From: Ornithodoros turicata
Taxonomy: Eukaryota; Arthropoda; Arachnida; Ixodida; Argasidae
Length of the DNA stretch: 64,000 nt
Assembly: GCF_037126465.1 (NCBI RefSeq)
Contig: NC_088202.1
Location: forward strand, 87,524,160 to 87,588,159
Reading direction: 5' to 3'
The position numbers and the translations under genes are program-made. Position 1 is the stretch's first letter. The number at the start of each line of letters is the position of its first letter. The notes beneath the pieces were generated by a model. That model did not search any database, was not told the DNA's origin, and saw nothing but the letters and a program-made list of their open reading frames with translations. Below are positions 19,230 to 29,852 of the stretch, piece by piece.

Positions 19230-21172
19230 ACAGATTGGGTGAGAATACATTACTAATTATTAGTCAATCATTAGTCATTAATTTCATAGAATGTACACTG
19301 AATAGAGATGTACGCTTTATCCTCGACAAATATAACCCTTAACGAGAGCGTCTCACCAATGAAAGCTAACCTTCACATACAACTACTATCACTGCGTCGT
19401 AAAATTGCCGCCAATCTAGGCAGGCAGACCGCTCGAGTCCCCCCGTGACCCCCCCCCCCCCCCCGTATAATTTGTTTACTTTTTCATACTGAGCACATTG
19501 AAATACCATGAAATCTGCTCTCAACCGACTGGACAACCGCAACTTTGTGCTTGTAAAATTGCTGGGTCCATGACCACCTGACAAGAGGGATGCTGCCTTG
19601 TCAGCGCTTGTGCCATTTATTCAGAGCAGCGCTTTGAAGTCAGTCTATTAGGACCGCGTGATTCATTGTGCGCTACGTTAACCGATGATTTGGGGGTCTG
19701 TTTATAGAAGTAGCCGAATTTGTTGTGTGACGAATTCAATCTCTTCCTATTATTTTTTTCTTTTCGCAAACGTCCACATCAACATCATTGAAACCTTCGT
19801 CTCGATCTTTTGTCTACGATGACGAGATCGCGTTCGTATATCTGGAAGTGGGTCGGGCCGAGAACTTTCAGCACGCCCTACTAATGTATCTACATTGCAA
19901 ATACTGGAGTAGCCAGCCCTGACCCGTCGGGACTTACAACCCCGCATTTTCTTTTCTCATCTGGTCTAGTATAATCACTCGCATCGTCACCGATTTTGCT
20001 CCTTTGCATTTTGTCGTGCCTTCCTCACTAGGCCGAAGGAGGGCGTATCCCTGAAGCTCGCAAGAATACGAAAGCTTAAGAATAAGTCTAGACCTAAACG
20101 AAAGGAAGGCCTTGTGTTCCTCTTCATGCATATTTTGCATTCACTTTCCTCAGACAAATAATTACGGAGTAAATATTTGACAACGTCTGCATTATAGAAA
20201 GTCCCATGCTTGTACGATCAGCTCAGCAGCCAAATCCGACCTTTTCTTTGTAGCTCAGCGCTCCTGCTATGGAGGTGTACTTACTTTTTTAAAGATGCCA
20301 GATGCGAAAGTGTGGAAGGACAGATCCAAGAGAATGTGTGTATGCACAGTTTGCTTTAGGATACGCAGTTCTCTGTTCGTTTTGTTTGTACTAAAGTGCA
20401 AAGATTTCTTCTCGCCGAATTAAACATGAAGCAGTAACTGGGCAAGTTGGTACGGATCCACTGTTGAGCGACGGGAAGAACAGTTAAAAGACACAAACAA
20501 CCAGTGCTCGCCGCGACTGGTTGTTTGTGTGTCTTAGTGCCTCCTGTCCCCGTTGCGCAATCCTGAAATGAAATAATTCTAGTAATAAAATTATGCACCG
20601 CCGGACTTCTTTCTGTGAATTGCTTCTTGTGTATTTTGATCGCAAGCACAGAGGCATATGACGCACATAGCGCGTAGCACATTCCACAAAGCACATAGAC
20701 TACCTTGTCACAAACACTCAACCTATACGTACATCGGAACCGGTCACTTACCAGTACACGATGTGGCAGTATGGGCGAAATCTGCGAACGCTTCATAAAG
20801 CACTCGGCCGTGGTCACTGCTATAAAGCTTGTCTGTATTGCATAGAATACATAAGATATAAGAACTTTGTTATGTACGATCACGCAGCCTGCGGACCAGT
20901 GATCTCCCCAAATCGATCTCTGGAAGGGGGGGGGGGGGGACGAGTTTCCATGGGAGGAGAGGGTATACATTTATTGGTACATGATGTTCAGAATATCGTA
21001 TTAATTTTATATTATTATATTTATTATAATTTAAATATTATTATAATTTAATAATTTATATTATTATTATTATATTATACTTTATTAACAATTATCTAAT
21101 TACACAAGTAACTGCCCAGATTACACTTTGCTTTTAACTAACACAATAACAACGCAAATGTTCTAAGTGCAA
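19230..21172. other. Unannotated spacer with simple repeats and one perfect hairpin
   Basis: Holds a C-run (19449-19464), a hairpin ACACAAACAACCAGT / ACTGGTTGTTTGTGT around 20490-20532, a G-run at 20926-20939 and an AT-rich block of ATTATTAT/TTATAA at 21000-21080. The longest open frame (minus, 20356-20970) shows no family resemblance and I do not call it a gene. Confidence 0.4.
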
Positions 21173-21212
21173 CAATAACAACAATAAATGAAGAAGAAGT
21201 GATGATGCTAAC
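21173..21212 (-). mobile_element. 40-bp insertion of a LINE 3' tip
   Basis: Minus strand: GTTAGCATCATCACTTCTTC, TTCATTTATTGTTGTTATTG, matching the extreme 3' end of the LINE at 51489-52640 (CATCATCACTTCTTCATTTA then TTGTTG). GTGCAA is repeated on both sides (21167-21172, 21213-21218). Confidence 0.6.
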
Positions 21213-21261
21213 GTGCAAACTACCGTGACAAGTATGTCAAACTGATAAAAACACATATCAG

Positions 21262-22133
21262 GGGACCGCCTCTGCGTGTAGTTTTACAACATCAGCAACT
21301 ACAGGGTTGACAGCACTGGTAGTTCCTGCAGAAACAAGGGACTGCAGAGCAGCCTGGGAATCCGAGATAATAACCCACTTGGTCCGTGAATGGCCACTGA
21401 CTGCTGGACACTACATGTTCTTTCAATGGATTCCAGGACACTGCGGCATACCTGGGCATGATGCGGCTGATGCTGCGGCACGCAGAGCACATCAGACGCG
21501 TGCGTCACGACTCATGTATTTCACCAAGTCTCACGCTAGGGCCATGTGACTGCTTTGTGTCGCCAACTGGCTGAGGCACAGTGGCTCTCTGGCGGGGCTC
21601 GCGCCTCGCTGCTACACCGCGTTGACCCGGAGCTTGCCTCCACTTTCCCGACATCGTTCCCTAGGCCGTTTGCGTCACTTTACCACCGGCTCCGCCTCAT
21701 CCGATGTTTTCTTCACAAGCTTGGAAAGGCGGATTCACCCAACTGTGGCACCTGTGGGACTGTTGAGGACACGGAACATATCTTATTATCCTGTCCACGG
21801 TATCAGCAGCACCGACAATCTCTGCAAGCTTCCTTAGCTCGGCTGGATGGCAGACCATTTGATGTTGTTAAGGTTCTGGGCCCTTGGGCATCCCGACCAT
21901 CAGTTTCACGCCATGCAGGCGTTTGTGCGATTTTGCGCAGACTCCAAGTTTGCGGACACAGTGTGGCTGACAGTGTGTGTGGACAGTGTGCGTGAGCGAC
22001 TGACTGAGAGTCTTTGTCACTCATTGGTTTTATTGCAGATAGCCATTTGTGTTTTCCTAAGTGATCTGGAATAGCCGGCTCTCGTAATGAGTGCCTATTT
22101 CTCCATTTTTTTTCTTTTCTTATCAACTCAACT
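21262..22133 (+). mobile_element. 5'-truncated, 5'-inverted RNase H LINE (copy B)
   Basis: A 13-bp duplication AAACACATATCAG bounds it (21249-21261, 22134-22146). From 21381 the plus strand encodes REWPLTAGHYMFFQWIPGHC, GIPGHDAADAAARRAH, then in a shifted frame LLHRVDPELASTFPTSFPRP, a C-x2-C...H...C motif (NCGTCGTVEDTEHILLSC) and LDGRPFDVVKVLGPW. From 21380 back to 21262 the minus strand encodes the immediately preceding part of the same protein, KWVIISDSQAALQSL to VVKLHAEAV. So the first 119 bp are inverted. The tail is CAACTCAACT. The sequence is non-functional. Confidence 0.85.
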
Positions 22134-22146
22134 AAACACATATCAG

Positions 22147-22232
22147 ACAAAATTCGACTGAAAAATTGGTTGTGGTTATTTACACTATTTACATAGTCTG
22201 AGTCCCCTGTTAGAAAACGAGGTTCCTCAGAG
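22147..22232. other. Short spacer containing the left target duplication of element C
   Basis: The last 12 bases, GGTTCCTCAGAG (22221-22232), match GGTTCCCTCAGAG at 29840-29852 with one extra C. Confidence 0.6.
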
Positions 22233-22372
22233 GGGGGGGGGGGGGTATATGTTTATTCACACAAAAGGAGATGTCAACCAGGCAAGTGCCGGCTTGCTAC
22301 TCCTTAAAAAAAAGGTGCAAGAGAAGCCGCGATGGCAACGATGTGCTGTGGGCGGTGAGGCTTGCCGCCTGT

Positions 22373-24530
22373 GATTCAGAGGGTGGTCATTTCGGTGGCA
22401 CTGAGGTACTCGAAGAGTGCCTTGGTAACATCCCGTTGCCCAGGGCGCGGGACAGGCCCGAGGAGTGTAGCGAACGAGAGGGGGTGGTGGCCCAAGGCTT
22501 GAAGGCGCCGGGCGAGAGCGGCACCGGGCGCCGAGAACGTCGGGCACGTTAGCAGGAGGTCGGCTACGTGAACGATGGCGTCGCAGGCATCGCAGTTTGC
22601 GTTGCCGCGTCTGCCCATCTTGTACAGGAATGACGGAGTGTAGGCGACGTTAAGGCGGAGGCGATGAAGGGTTTCCTCGGCCCTGGTAAGGTGTTGGGTG
22701 GGGTAAAGTTGCATCGCGGGGTCGATGGCTTGAAGAAAGGTGTTGCATCGAATAGCGTCTGCAATGAAGTGGCGGGTTTCAGAGGCAGACCATTGACGGA
22801 TTTGAAGGAGGCAAGCTGATGCTGTGAGCGGTAGGTTTTCGATGGGGCTGTCACAGCTATGCGCGAAGCTTGCAGCAGCGTCGGCACGGGTATTCCCAGG
22901 GAGGCCTATGTGGTTGGGAACCCACTGGAGCCAGAGGGTATGACCGGAGGCGAGAACGGTGTTGTATGACGAGATAGTCATTGCCTGGAGGTCGTTGATC
23001 GTCTGGGATCCGTGTGAGCTGATGACCTCTAACGCTGCCTTACTATCCGTAAAGATGGACCAGTTTCCCTGTAGCGAGATGGAAATGTGCTTCAAAAGAG
23101 TTCAGCCTCCGTGGATGACGTCTCGTTTGCAAGTTTAAAGGTGCGCTCGATGCCCTCGTGGGGCACATAAAATGCTGCGCTCGCTCTGTCAGGTATACGA
23201 CCGACCCGTCGGTGTAAACAGCTAGCCGCTGGTCATGTAGCGTGGAGAGGTGCTCCAGGGCAAGCTGACGTGCGACAACGGAAGGCGTGTCATTCTTTCG
23301 TCTAAGGCCGGGGATAGTGGAGCACACGAAGGGCCGGGCGAGGGCCCACAAAGGAGGGGCAATGGACACGGTACAAGAGGGCTGGGGCACAACCACCCGC
23401 AGGCGGTCGACAGCGCCACCAAAGGCAGAGTCGGGGCAGTCACTTCCTATTAGTCGGAGATAGTGGAAGGGGTGCCGCGTTAGGATCCGCGTGCAGACTC
23501 GAAGGGTCTCCCTGTCACGCAGGATGTTTGCAGGTAGTTCACGCGCCTCCGCAAGGACTGAGTATGTTTCGGTCGTCTTAGGCAAGCCCAGACCCACTAG
23601 AAGGCTGCGGGCCTGGATATTGAGGAGCTCACGCTCGCCAGTCCTACTCAGGCCGTGCAACACCGGGAGGCTGTAGCGCAGCAGGCCTAACACGAAGGAG
23701 TGGTGTACTCGTCGCAGGTCGTCGCAAGACGGACCCCACGACAGTCCAGAGACCCGTCGCAGGACGTTCGCAAAGTTCGACGTCTTGGCCGAGAGTGCCT
23801 TGATGTGGTGGTACCATGACAGGCGTTTGTCAATGATTACGCCGAGATATTTGCAGTGCGGCACGAAGTGGAGAGGAGTTCCAGAGACATGAAGAGGGTA
23901 GCGGGCGAATGACCGCCCGGTAAACGCCATACCAACTGCCTTGCTCGGGGAGACAAGTAGTCCCCTATCGGCCAGGTATAACACGATGGTGTTCAGGGCG
24001 TCTTGTAGGCGATGTTGAATGGCGTCGCGCCGCATGGCAGAGGTCCATATGCAAATGTCGTCAGCGTAAATTGTAATGTTGGTATGCTCAGACAAGTGCA
24101 TCGGGAGTGAAGCCAGGATGAGGTTGAATAGGAGCGGACTTAACACACTGCCTTGCGGTACGCCGCGACGGACAGGGAACGGGGCTGTGTCACCTTGCGT
24201 GGTGCGCACAAATAGAGTCCGATCCGACAGGAAGTCGCGGATCCACGCCGTCATGCGGGCCCCGACACCCGACTCTTGCAGGCGTTGCGACGCGCTGTGC
24301 AGGACGCTGTCATAGGCTTTCGTGACGTCCAGGAAAACAGCAGCTGTGAGTTGGCCTTCAGACTGTGCTTGTTGAACGCTAGACACGACATCAACCACGT
24401 TGTCGATGGACGATCTTCCCTGCCGAAAGCCCGCCATGGCTTCGGGGAAATACCCCGTGGTTTCAAAGTACCAGCTCAACCGTGCGTGAATCATGCGCTC
24501 CATGATCTTCGCCACACAGCTAGTGAGGGC
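22373..24530 (-). pseudogene. Element C ORF2, C-terminal two-thirds (RT, RNase H, Cys motif)
   Basis: Downstream of the BEL insertion the frame reads TALTSCVAKIMERMIHARLS (RT motif 2), GFRQGRSS, FLDVTKAYDSVLH (motif A), RRGVPQGSVLSPLLFNLILA (motif B), ITIYADDICIW (motif C, catalytic YADD), GLLVSPSKAVG and CKYLGVIIDKRLSW (thumb). Then VYTDGS opens the RNase H domain, but a deletion or frameshift near 23080-23180 damages the E motif. The second frame resumes SIFTDSKAALEVI and WVPNHIGLPGNTRADAAA, followed by RLRLNVAYTPSFLYKMGRRG, a C-x2-C motif (NANCDACDA) and the C-terminus near 22373. RT and RNase H act together in target-primed reverse transcription in this group. This copy is dead. Confidence 0.9.
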
Positions 24531-24532
24531 TG

Positions 24533-26509
24533 TACGCTTGCGCGAAATCTCAAGAGCCACATTCAGATGTTAATCTACTGGTGTCCAAGTCCAGGGTTGC
24601 CCCTCTGAAAGAACTCACACTTCCTAGGCTGGAGTTGATGGGAGCGCTCGTGGCTACAAAGCTCGTCAACTATGTTCGAACAGCCTTAGAGGACTGCGTA
24701 GTTGAATGCCATTACTGGACGGATTCGACAATTGTGCTCGCTTGGATCCGTCACCACCCGTCCCGTTGGAATCCATTCGTAGCCCATCGAGTTTCAGAAA
24801 TACGCACATTAAGCGATCCTGATATGTGGAAGCATTGTGTCGGTGAAGACAATCCCGCAGATTTGATAACCAGTGGTATCTCGGCACATCGCTTGGTGGA
24901 GGAGGATCTTTGGTGGCACGGTCCAAAATGGCTGAAGGATGATCCTTCTGAGTGGCCAAATGCCAATGGTTTCAACGACACTGACGTAGAGTTGAGAAAA
25001 TCTTCCGCAGGGAAACAAAACGAACTCGTTCTCCAAGTCACTTCGCAATCCGTCGAAGCTATTATAGATGTCCAGAGGTTTAGTTCGTTGGACCGGCTTT
25101 TGAGAGTGACCGCCTACGTCATCTGTTTTACGTCAAACTGCAGGAACCTAAATCAGAAGTTAGAGGGACCTCTTTCTACGAACAAGCTGCACGAAGCGAA
25201 GTTTTATTGGGTCCGCGTTGTACAGCATGAAGTCTACGACCTCAAGAAAGGGAAAAACAATTCACAATCGTTTCTCTTGAAAGATCTGCCATTTTTTGAA
25301 GACGAACTACGAGTCATTCGGTTAAAGGGACGGTTGCAACACCTAGAAGATAGCGACCGAGTGAAGTACCCCATTATATTACCTGCCGAGCATCATTTCA
25401 CTACCTTGCTTGTACGGTGGGCTCATGAGCGAGTGTTTCACGGAGGAGTGGAATCCACCTTGGCGGAAATACGAGAACAGTTTTGGGTGCAACGGGCTCG
25501 CCAGACGGTCAAGAGAGTTCTCAAGAAGTGCACCTTATGTGCACGATTTAGAGCTCGGAGAGTAGCCGTACCAACGGCTCCACTACCTGGCTTCCGCGTA
25601 GCGGCAAGTGAACCATTCCGTACTGTTGGGGTTGACTTTGCGGGCCCCCTGTATGGAAGAAAGAGCACAAACAAGTACTATATCGTCCTCTTTACCTGCG
25701 CAGTGACGAGGGCTGTACACCTTGAGCTCACACCATCTATTACAGCTGAAGCATTTCTCATGAGCTTAAGGAGGTTCGTGGCAAGAAGAGGTGTACCGAC
25801 GACTATCTATTCGGATAACGCCCGAAGCTTCAAGCGAGCGGACAAGGAGCTGCGGGCACTCTGGAACACGACAAAGGATCTTCAGGTGAATGACTACCTG
25901 ACACATCAAAACATCACCTGGAGATACATCTTGCCCGGAGCCCCCTGGTGGGGGGGCTGGTGGGAAAGACTCGTCCGGACAGTGAAGACTGCTCTTCGTA
26001 AAGTTCTGGGGAAAACGTCACTCGGCTTTGAAGAACTCAGAACAGTAATGACCGAAGTTGAGGCGGTAGTCAACTCCAGGCCACTCACGTACGCTAGCTG
26101 CAGTCCGGACGACTCAAACGTATTATGTCCATCTCACTTTCTCGTGGGCAAGAGAGTTATCGCCCTGCCGACGCAGCCAGCAACACAGCACGACGACCAA
26201 AATCAATCAACGAAAGATCAACTGACGCGTAAAATGCTCTACAGAGAAAAGTTGATGCAGCACTTTTGGAGACGCTGGAGACGCCAGTATCTCTTGCAGC
26301 TCCGGTCAGCACATCATTTTGATTCTACGTCCTCCAAGAGGCTACTACCTGGCGACGTAGTTGTGATTGAAAGCAACAGGCCGAGGAACCTATGGGACAT
26401 CGGCAGAATCATGGAAACCTACGAAGGTCAGGATGGTCACGTAAGATCGTGCCTCCTTAAACGCCAAGAACCCTTGAACTGTTCCCAGAACGATGTCCAT
26501 TGCCCGTAG
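24533..26509 (+). pseudogene. BEL/Pao pol fragment: RNase H plus integrase
   Basis: Open from the insertion boundary: YACAKSQEPHSDVNLLVSKS then RVAPLKELTLPRLELMGAL and YWTDSTIVLAWI are the Pao-type RNase H; GEDNPADLITSGISAHRL is the conserved link region. The integrase zinc domain follows (HFTTLLVRWAHERVFHGG ... CTLCARF), then the catalytic core with D in TVGVDFAGPLYG, D in TIYSDNARSF and E in PWWGGWWERLVRTVKT. The C-terminal domain is GDVVVIESNRPRNLWDIG ending HVRSCLLK near 26455. All three DDE residues and the HHCC motif are intact over about 640 codons without a stop, so the insertion is fairly young. There is no start codon of its own. Confidence 0.9.
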
Positions 26510-26928
26510 TCCCCGTCAAAGGGGGTTATTTTAAGTACGGGCAGCTTGGGACCTTTAAACCTAAGTTCTGATCTCTGGCTCGTGACGTTCGTCGCTGTCG
26601 CGTCCTGTCCTAAAAGTCGCTGTCTGCTGCTTTCGCTTTGTACTTGCAGTCGGCTGTAGTGCGCTTGCAAGGTCGATATCATTCCGATAGCCTGATCTTC
26701 ATATTCGGCGATTGCAAGGAACTCCGCTTCGGCTTCGGCTGCAGGTATGAACTCCTCATACTGAGCGTTGATTCGGTCAAGTTCTCCGTTGCTCTTTTCA
26801 AGTCGATCCTTGAGGGACTTGACCGCTTCCATTGTGAAATTCGAAGTAGCCAGAAGAGTAGTTGCATCTCGAATAATCTTGGTGTTCTGCGCTCTCCTGG
26901 ACGCGCGCTTCGCCCTCAAATTCTCCAT
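26455..26928 (-). pseudogene. BEL/Pao gag N-terminal fragment
   Basis: Starts at an ATG (MENLRAKRASRRAQNT) on the minus strand, 81 bases after the primer-binding site. It is rich in charged helix (LKDRLEKSNGELDRINAQYE), probably coiled coil, then reaches the signature GPKLPVLKITPFDGDYGQW, TSFWEQFKG found at the start of the conserved BEL gag domain. It breaks immediately after, where pol begins on the other strand. The remaining gag and all protease are missing. Gag would form the virus-like particle core. Confidence 0.85.
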
Positions 26929-27008
26929 AGCTCTTTGTTCAACGGAAGGTGAAAGCCTGTCGCTGTAAAACTTGAATCGATGAAGAAAGGATGACGGCTT
27001 CACTCCCC

Positions 27009-27030
27009 GATCCCGGGTTTCGGCACCAAA
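27009..27030 (-). promoter_or_regulatory. BEL primer-binding site
   Basis: Minus strand TTTTGGTGCCGAAACCCGGG directly follows the LTR's terminal CA. TGGTGCCGAAACCCGGGA is the usual kind of tRNA-complementary primer site in BEL/Pao elements. Confidence 0.8.
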
Positions 27031-27031
27031 A

Positions 27032-27188
27032 TGTGAAGAACAGAAGGACTCAAAGCGGGTCCAAGCATTCGCTTTAATCCGAACAAGTGAGCGTGCCCAC
27101 GCTAGCTTAACTAAAAGAAGAAGGTAAAAGTCCATGCAGGTGAGCTGGCCACCAGCTCCTCTTTTTTCTCCACATACGAGTTTCAACA
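27032..27188 (-). repeat. BEL 5' LTR (157 bp), solo partner missing
   Basis: Minus strand begins TGTTGAAACTCGTATG and ends GTTCTTCACA (TG...CA), followed by the primer-binding site. No matching LTR occurs at the other end of the insertion. Confidence 0.75.
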
Positions 27189-27193
27189 AGGGC

Positions 27194-28692
27194 TATCGGC
27201 CGAAAGGAGTCTATGTCGTGAGGTGATTTCCCGGGTTTCAGGATGGGAACAACAACCGCCACTTTCCACTCCTGGGGCACAGCGCCAGCGCACCAAGACT
27301 CGTTGAGTATCCGTAAAAGCAGCTGTCGTCCACGCAGCGGGAGGTTGTGGAGAGCCTAGTAGGTGACGAGGTCTGCCCCGGGGAATGTGTGCATTGGTGA
27401 GCGACGCAAAGCCGATTCCAGTTCCATTAACGAGAAGGGTTGATCCAGAGAGGGCTCAGTTGGTGGTTCCGGGACAACGGGGATGTCACGGGCTGACGCT
27501 GAGCCGTCGGGGGGCTGGGACGTAAGTCTGCCGCAGTACTCCTCTGCCAGCTGTAATTCGGAGCGTCCTGAGGCCACGGAGAGTGATCGGAACGGGTCTC
27601 TCTGGGTAACAGGTTCGGCTAGTCCTCTGACTACCATCCATATTCGGGACAGAGGTGTTCGCGGAGATAGGGAGGAAGCAAAGTTCCTCCAGTGATTTCT
27701 GGCCAATTTACAGACGTGTCTATGGACGGCTTTTTGTATCCGTCGCGCTTCCAGCATATGGGCCAAGAGATGCGTGCGACGGGCCCGCCTCTCTGCTCTC
27801 CGATCGCACGTAGTCTGGCGTACTCTCCGTCGACCGCTAAGAACTTGGTGGGAAGGTGAAAGACTCTCGTGGCACAGTGTGTGGCGCCTACCACCAAGCG
27901 GCAGAAGTCGCCATGGCTGGCGTTCCCAAGTACGGGGTCTGGGAAGGTGGGATCAACCGCAGCCCTGTAGCGTTGCAAGTCGGTCCTCTTGACTGCGCGC
28001 TTGAGCTGTGTCCCAGGTGCTCCGCGAATGTTGATTAACACCGGGGCATGATCACTGCCAAGCATATCAGCGCCAACAGTCCAGGTGAAGTGCCGCGCAA
28101 CCGAAGCAGACACAACCGTCAGGTCCAGGCACGACGATCTGTGTGGTGACTGTACAAAGGTCGGGGAACCGTCGTTAAGAATGTGGAGGTTCCTCTCTTC
28201 GAACAGCGCAGCAAGCTGCTGTCCTCGCGAGTCGGACCGCACGCTGCCCCAGATGGTATGATTAGCGTTAAAGTCTCCACATAAGACATATGGCGTAGGA
28301 GCACTGGCCAGGATGTTCTCCAGGTCGCTCACATCATATGGGACAGCGGGTGGTATGTAGAGGGAGACAACTGTGAGGTCCCGGGAGCCCACTCGAATCG
28401 AGCAGCAGACGTATTCCCCTACGCTCGTTGCCACAATGTTCCTCTGCACAGCCGGTATGTCCGAGCGGATGAAGATGGCTGCCCGACTTTTTGTTCCGCT
28501 TGGTTGTGAGACATATGTGATGTAATTCGATAGACGGAAATCCGCTCGGAGCCCGCATTCCGAGATGCACATGAGGGGGAACTTGTGCCGCCACGCAAGC
28601 TGGCGAAAGTCTCATATTTTGGATTGAAGGCCTCTTGAATTCCACTGGAAGATTGTTATCGTCTGATACTGCACTATTGTTAGCACCGCCAT
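27194..28692 (-). pseudogene. Element C ORF2, N-terminal third (endonuclease and start of RT)
   Basis: Starts at ATG 28692 (MAVLTIVQYQTITIFQWNSR). Endonuclease residues are visible: N in QWNSRG, E in CISECGL, D and N in LCGDFNANHTIWG, D in SCLDLTVVSAS, and SDH in MLGSDHAPVL. A TGA replaces a codon at 28612-28614 (KI-stop-DFRQLAW), a frameshift lies near 27770 and a TAG at 27358 (DLVTY-stop). The second frame gives the RT lead-in FSLMELESALRRSPMHTFPG and VVVPILKPGKSPHDIDSFRP-IAL, where the BEL insertion cuts it. The enzyme would nick target DNA. Confidence 0.9.
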
Positions 28693-28881
28693 TTCGCCGT
28701 CCAGGGAGCGATGCCGTCACACAGCCGGGGCTTAGCGCCCAACCGCCTCGTTTGGCAGTAAGGGGGCGATTGCGTTTTCAAGTTGTACAGGATCGATTGG
28801 ACTTCAGTGAGCGCCTTACACTCGGGCCACGCAGAGACTATGGCCTTTAGTGCCACGAAAAGCAGCCTGATTATCACCGAT

Positions 28882-29839
28882 TGCATGTCAACTGGAGCGC
28901 AAGACGATGAAGCGGGAGTTGCGCGGCGGGCTACCTGGGAGTGGGTCGCTTCCGTGCAGCTCTTGGGTGCAGAGTTCGGTGGTGCTTGCGCACTGTCGTG
29001 GGGGGGGGGGGGGGGGTAGTGGTGGGAAGTGACTGTCCTTCCAGGCAAGCTGCTTCTCGGCAGCAGGCGTAGAGGCTGGTTGCCGCGATACAGATCTTCT
29101 GCGTCTTCGTCTGCGGTTCCTTCGGTGATCCTTCTTTAGGACTTGTTCCTTGGCCGCTCTATAGCTGCTGCTAGAACGCGAGCGCTCTCTGGCGATGCGT
29201 CTTTGCAGCTTGAATTTGGGACATTCGCTTGATGTCGCTGGGCGTTTCCCATGACAGTTGACACACAGGGGGTCATTTTGCGGGCAGTCAACACAGTCAT
29301 GGGACGCTCCGCAGGTTGCGCAAACCTTTCTCTGGCTCCAGCACGCAGCTACGTGGCCGTGCCTCAAACAATTGCGGCATTGTGGGGCGTGCGGTCGGTA
29401 GTACTTGACTCGCATTGTCAGGAGATGGAAGCTGATGTCCTTCGGTCTGTGTGACCCGACAAAAGTGAGTCTCACAGCTCCTGCGTCTTTCCGTATTTGC
29501 CTTGCCGCAAGAACCGGAGGCTCAGACCTGATAGCCTCCTTTATCTGATCGTCAGAGAGCGAGGCATCGATATTCGTGATAACACCGTAGCCCGAGTTGA
29601 GGGGGCGCGGTTCGTAGGCGCGGACGGGAACACTACAGGTCCTGTCGAGCCTCAAGAGGGGCGCTTTTGCAGGTAGGGAAATGACTTCCACAGCAAGGAT
29701 GTTCTTTGCATAGTTGGGTCGTATTTTCTTAATCCTTCCTGGCAGCTCAGAGGCAAGAAATTCGGAGGGCTTGAGATGATTCAGGTTTGCAAGTTTGGAC
29801 GCCGGGTCCAGTGGCGCGAAGAACACTGTGGTTCCCTGT
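28882..29839 (-). pseudogene. Element C ORF1 (gag-like, zinc knuckles)
   Basis: Coding starts at the element's 5' boundary with TTVFFAPLDPASKLANLNHL and no ATG. A fold with ITNIDASLSDDQIKEAIRS and RKDAGAVRLTFVGSHRP resembles the RNA-binding region before the knuckles in I-group ORF1 proteins. Then CRNCLRHGHVAAC (C-x2-C-x4-H-x4-C), CATCGASHDCVDC, and CVNCHGKRPATSSEC, in which the expected His may be Arg. A basic Arg-rich and Ser-rich tail and a proline run follow. A G-run of 16 at 28998-29015 encodes the proline run and is a likely slippage site. Confidence 0.85.
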
Positions 29840-29852
29840 GGTTCCCTCAGAG

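Larger units (their letters stand above)
24531..27188. mobile_element. Rearranged BEL/Pao insertion inside element C
   Basis: AGGGC is duplicated at 24526-24530 and 27189-27193, and removing one copy plus the insert restores the RT reading FRPIAL-TSC of the host LINE. The insert has a 5' LTR and gag start on the minus strand (27188 down to about 26465) joined head-to-head to the 3' half of pol on the plus strand (24533-26509). There is no second LTR at the 24531 end. The RT and protease regions are missing. It inserted after element C did. Confidence 0.85.
22233..29839 (-). mobile_element. Near-complete poly(C)-tailed non-LTR retrotransposon (element C)
   Basis: Minus-strand element of about 4.94 kb once the BEL insertion is removed. 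In order: ORF1 with zinc knuckles, ORF2 with an apurinic-type endonuclease, RT, RNase H and C-terminal Cys motif, then a UTR ending GAATAAACATATA plus poly(C) (a G-run at 22233-22246 on the plus strand). A 12/13-bp target duplication lies at 22221-22232 and 29840-29852. RNase H together with this domain order places it in the I/R1/LOA-like assemblage. It is slightly 5'-truncated (no ATG before the ORF1 domain) and has several stops and frameshifts. Confidence 0.85.

Noticed and set aside
20356..20970. Long minus-strand open frame (about 204 codons)
   Set aside because: No motif, no family resemblance, composition matches surrounding non-coding DNA, and it covers a hairpin and low-complexity sequence.
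20926..21000. Another poly(C)-LINE tip (G-run plus GGGTATACATTTATT)
   Set aside because: The G-run and the ATTTATT word are 38 bases apart, with no UTR words and no target duplication.
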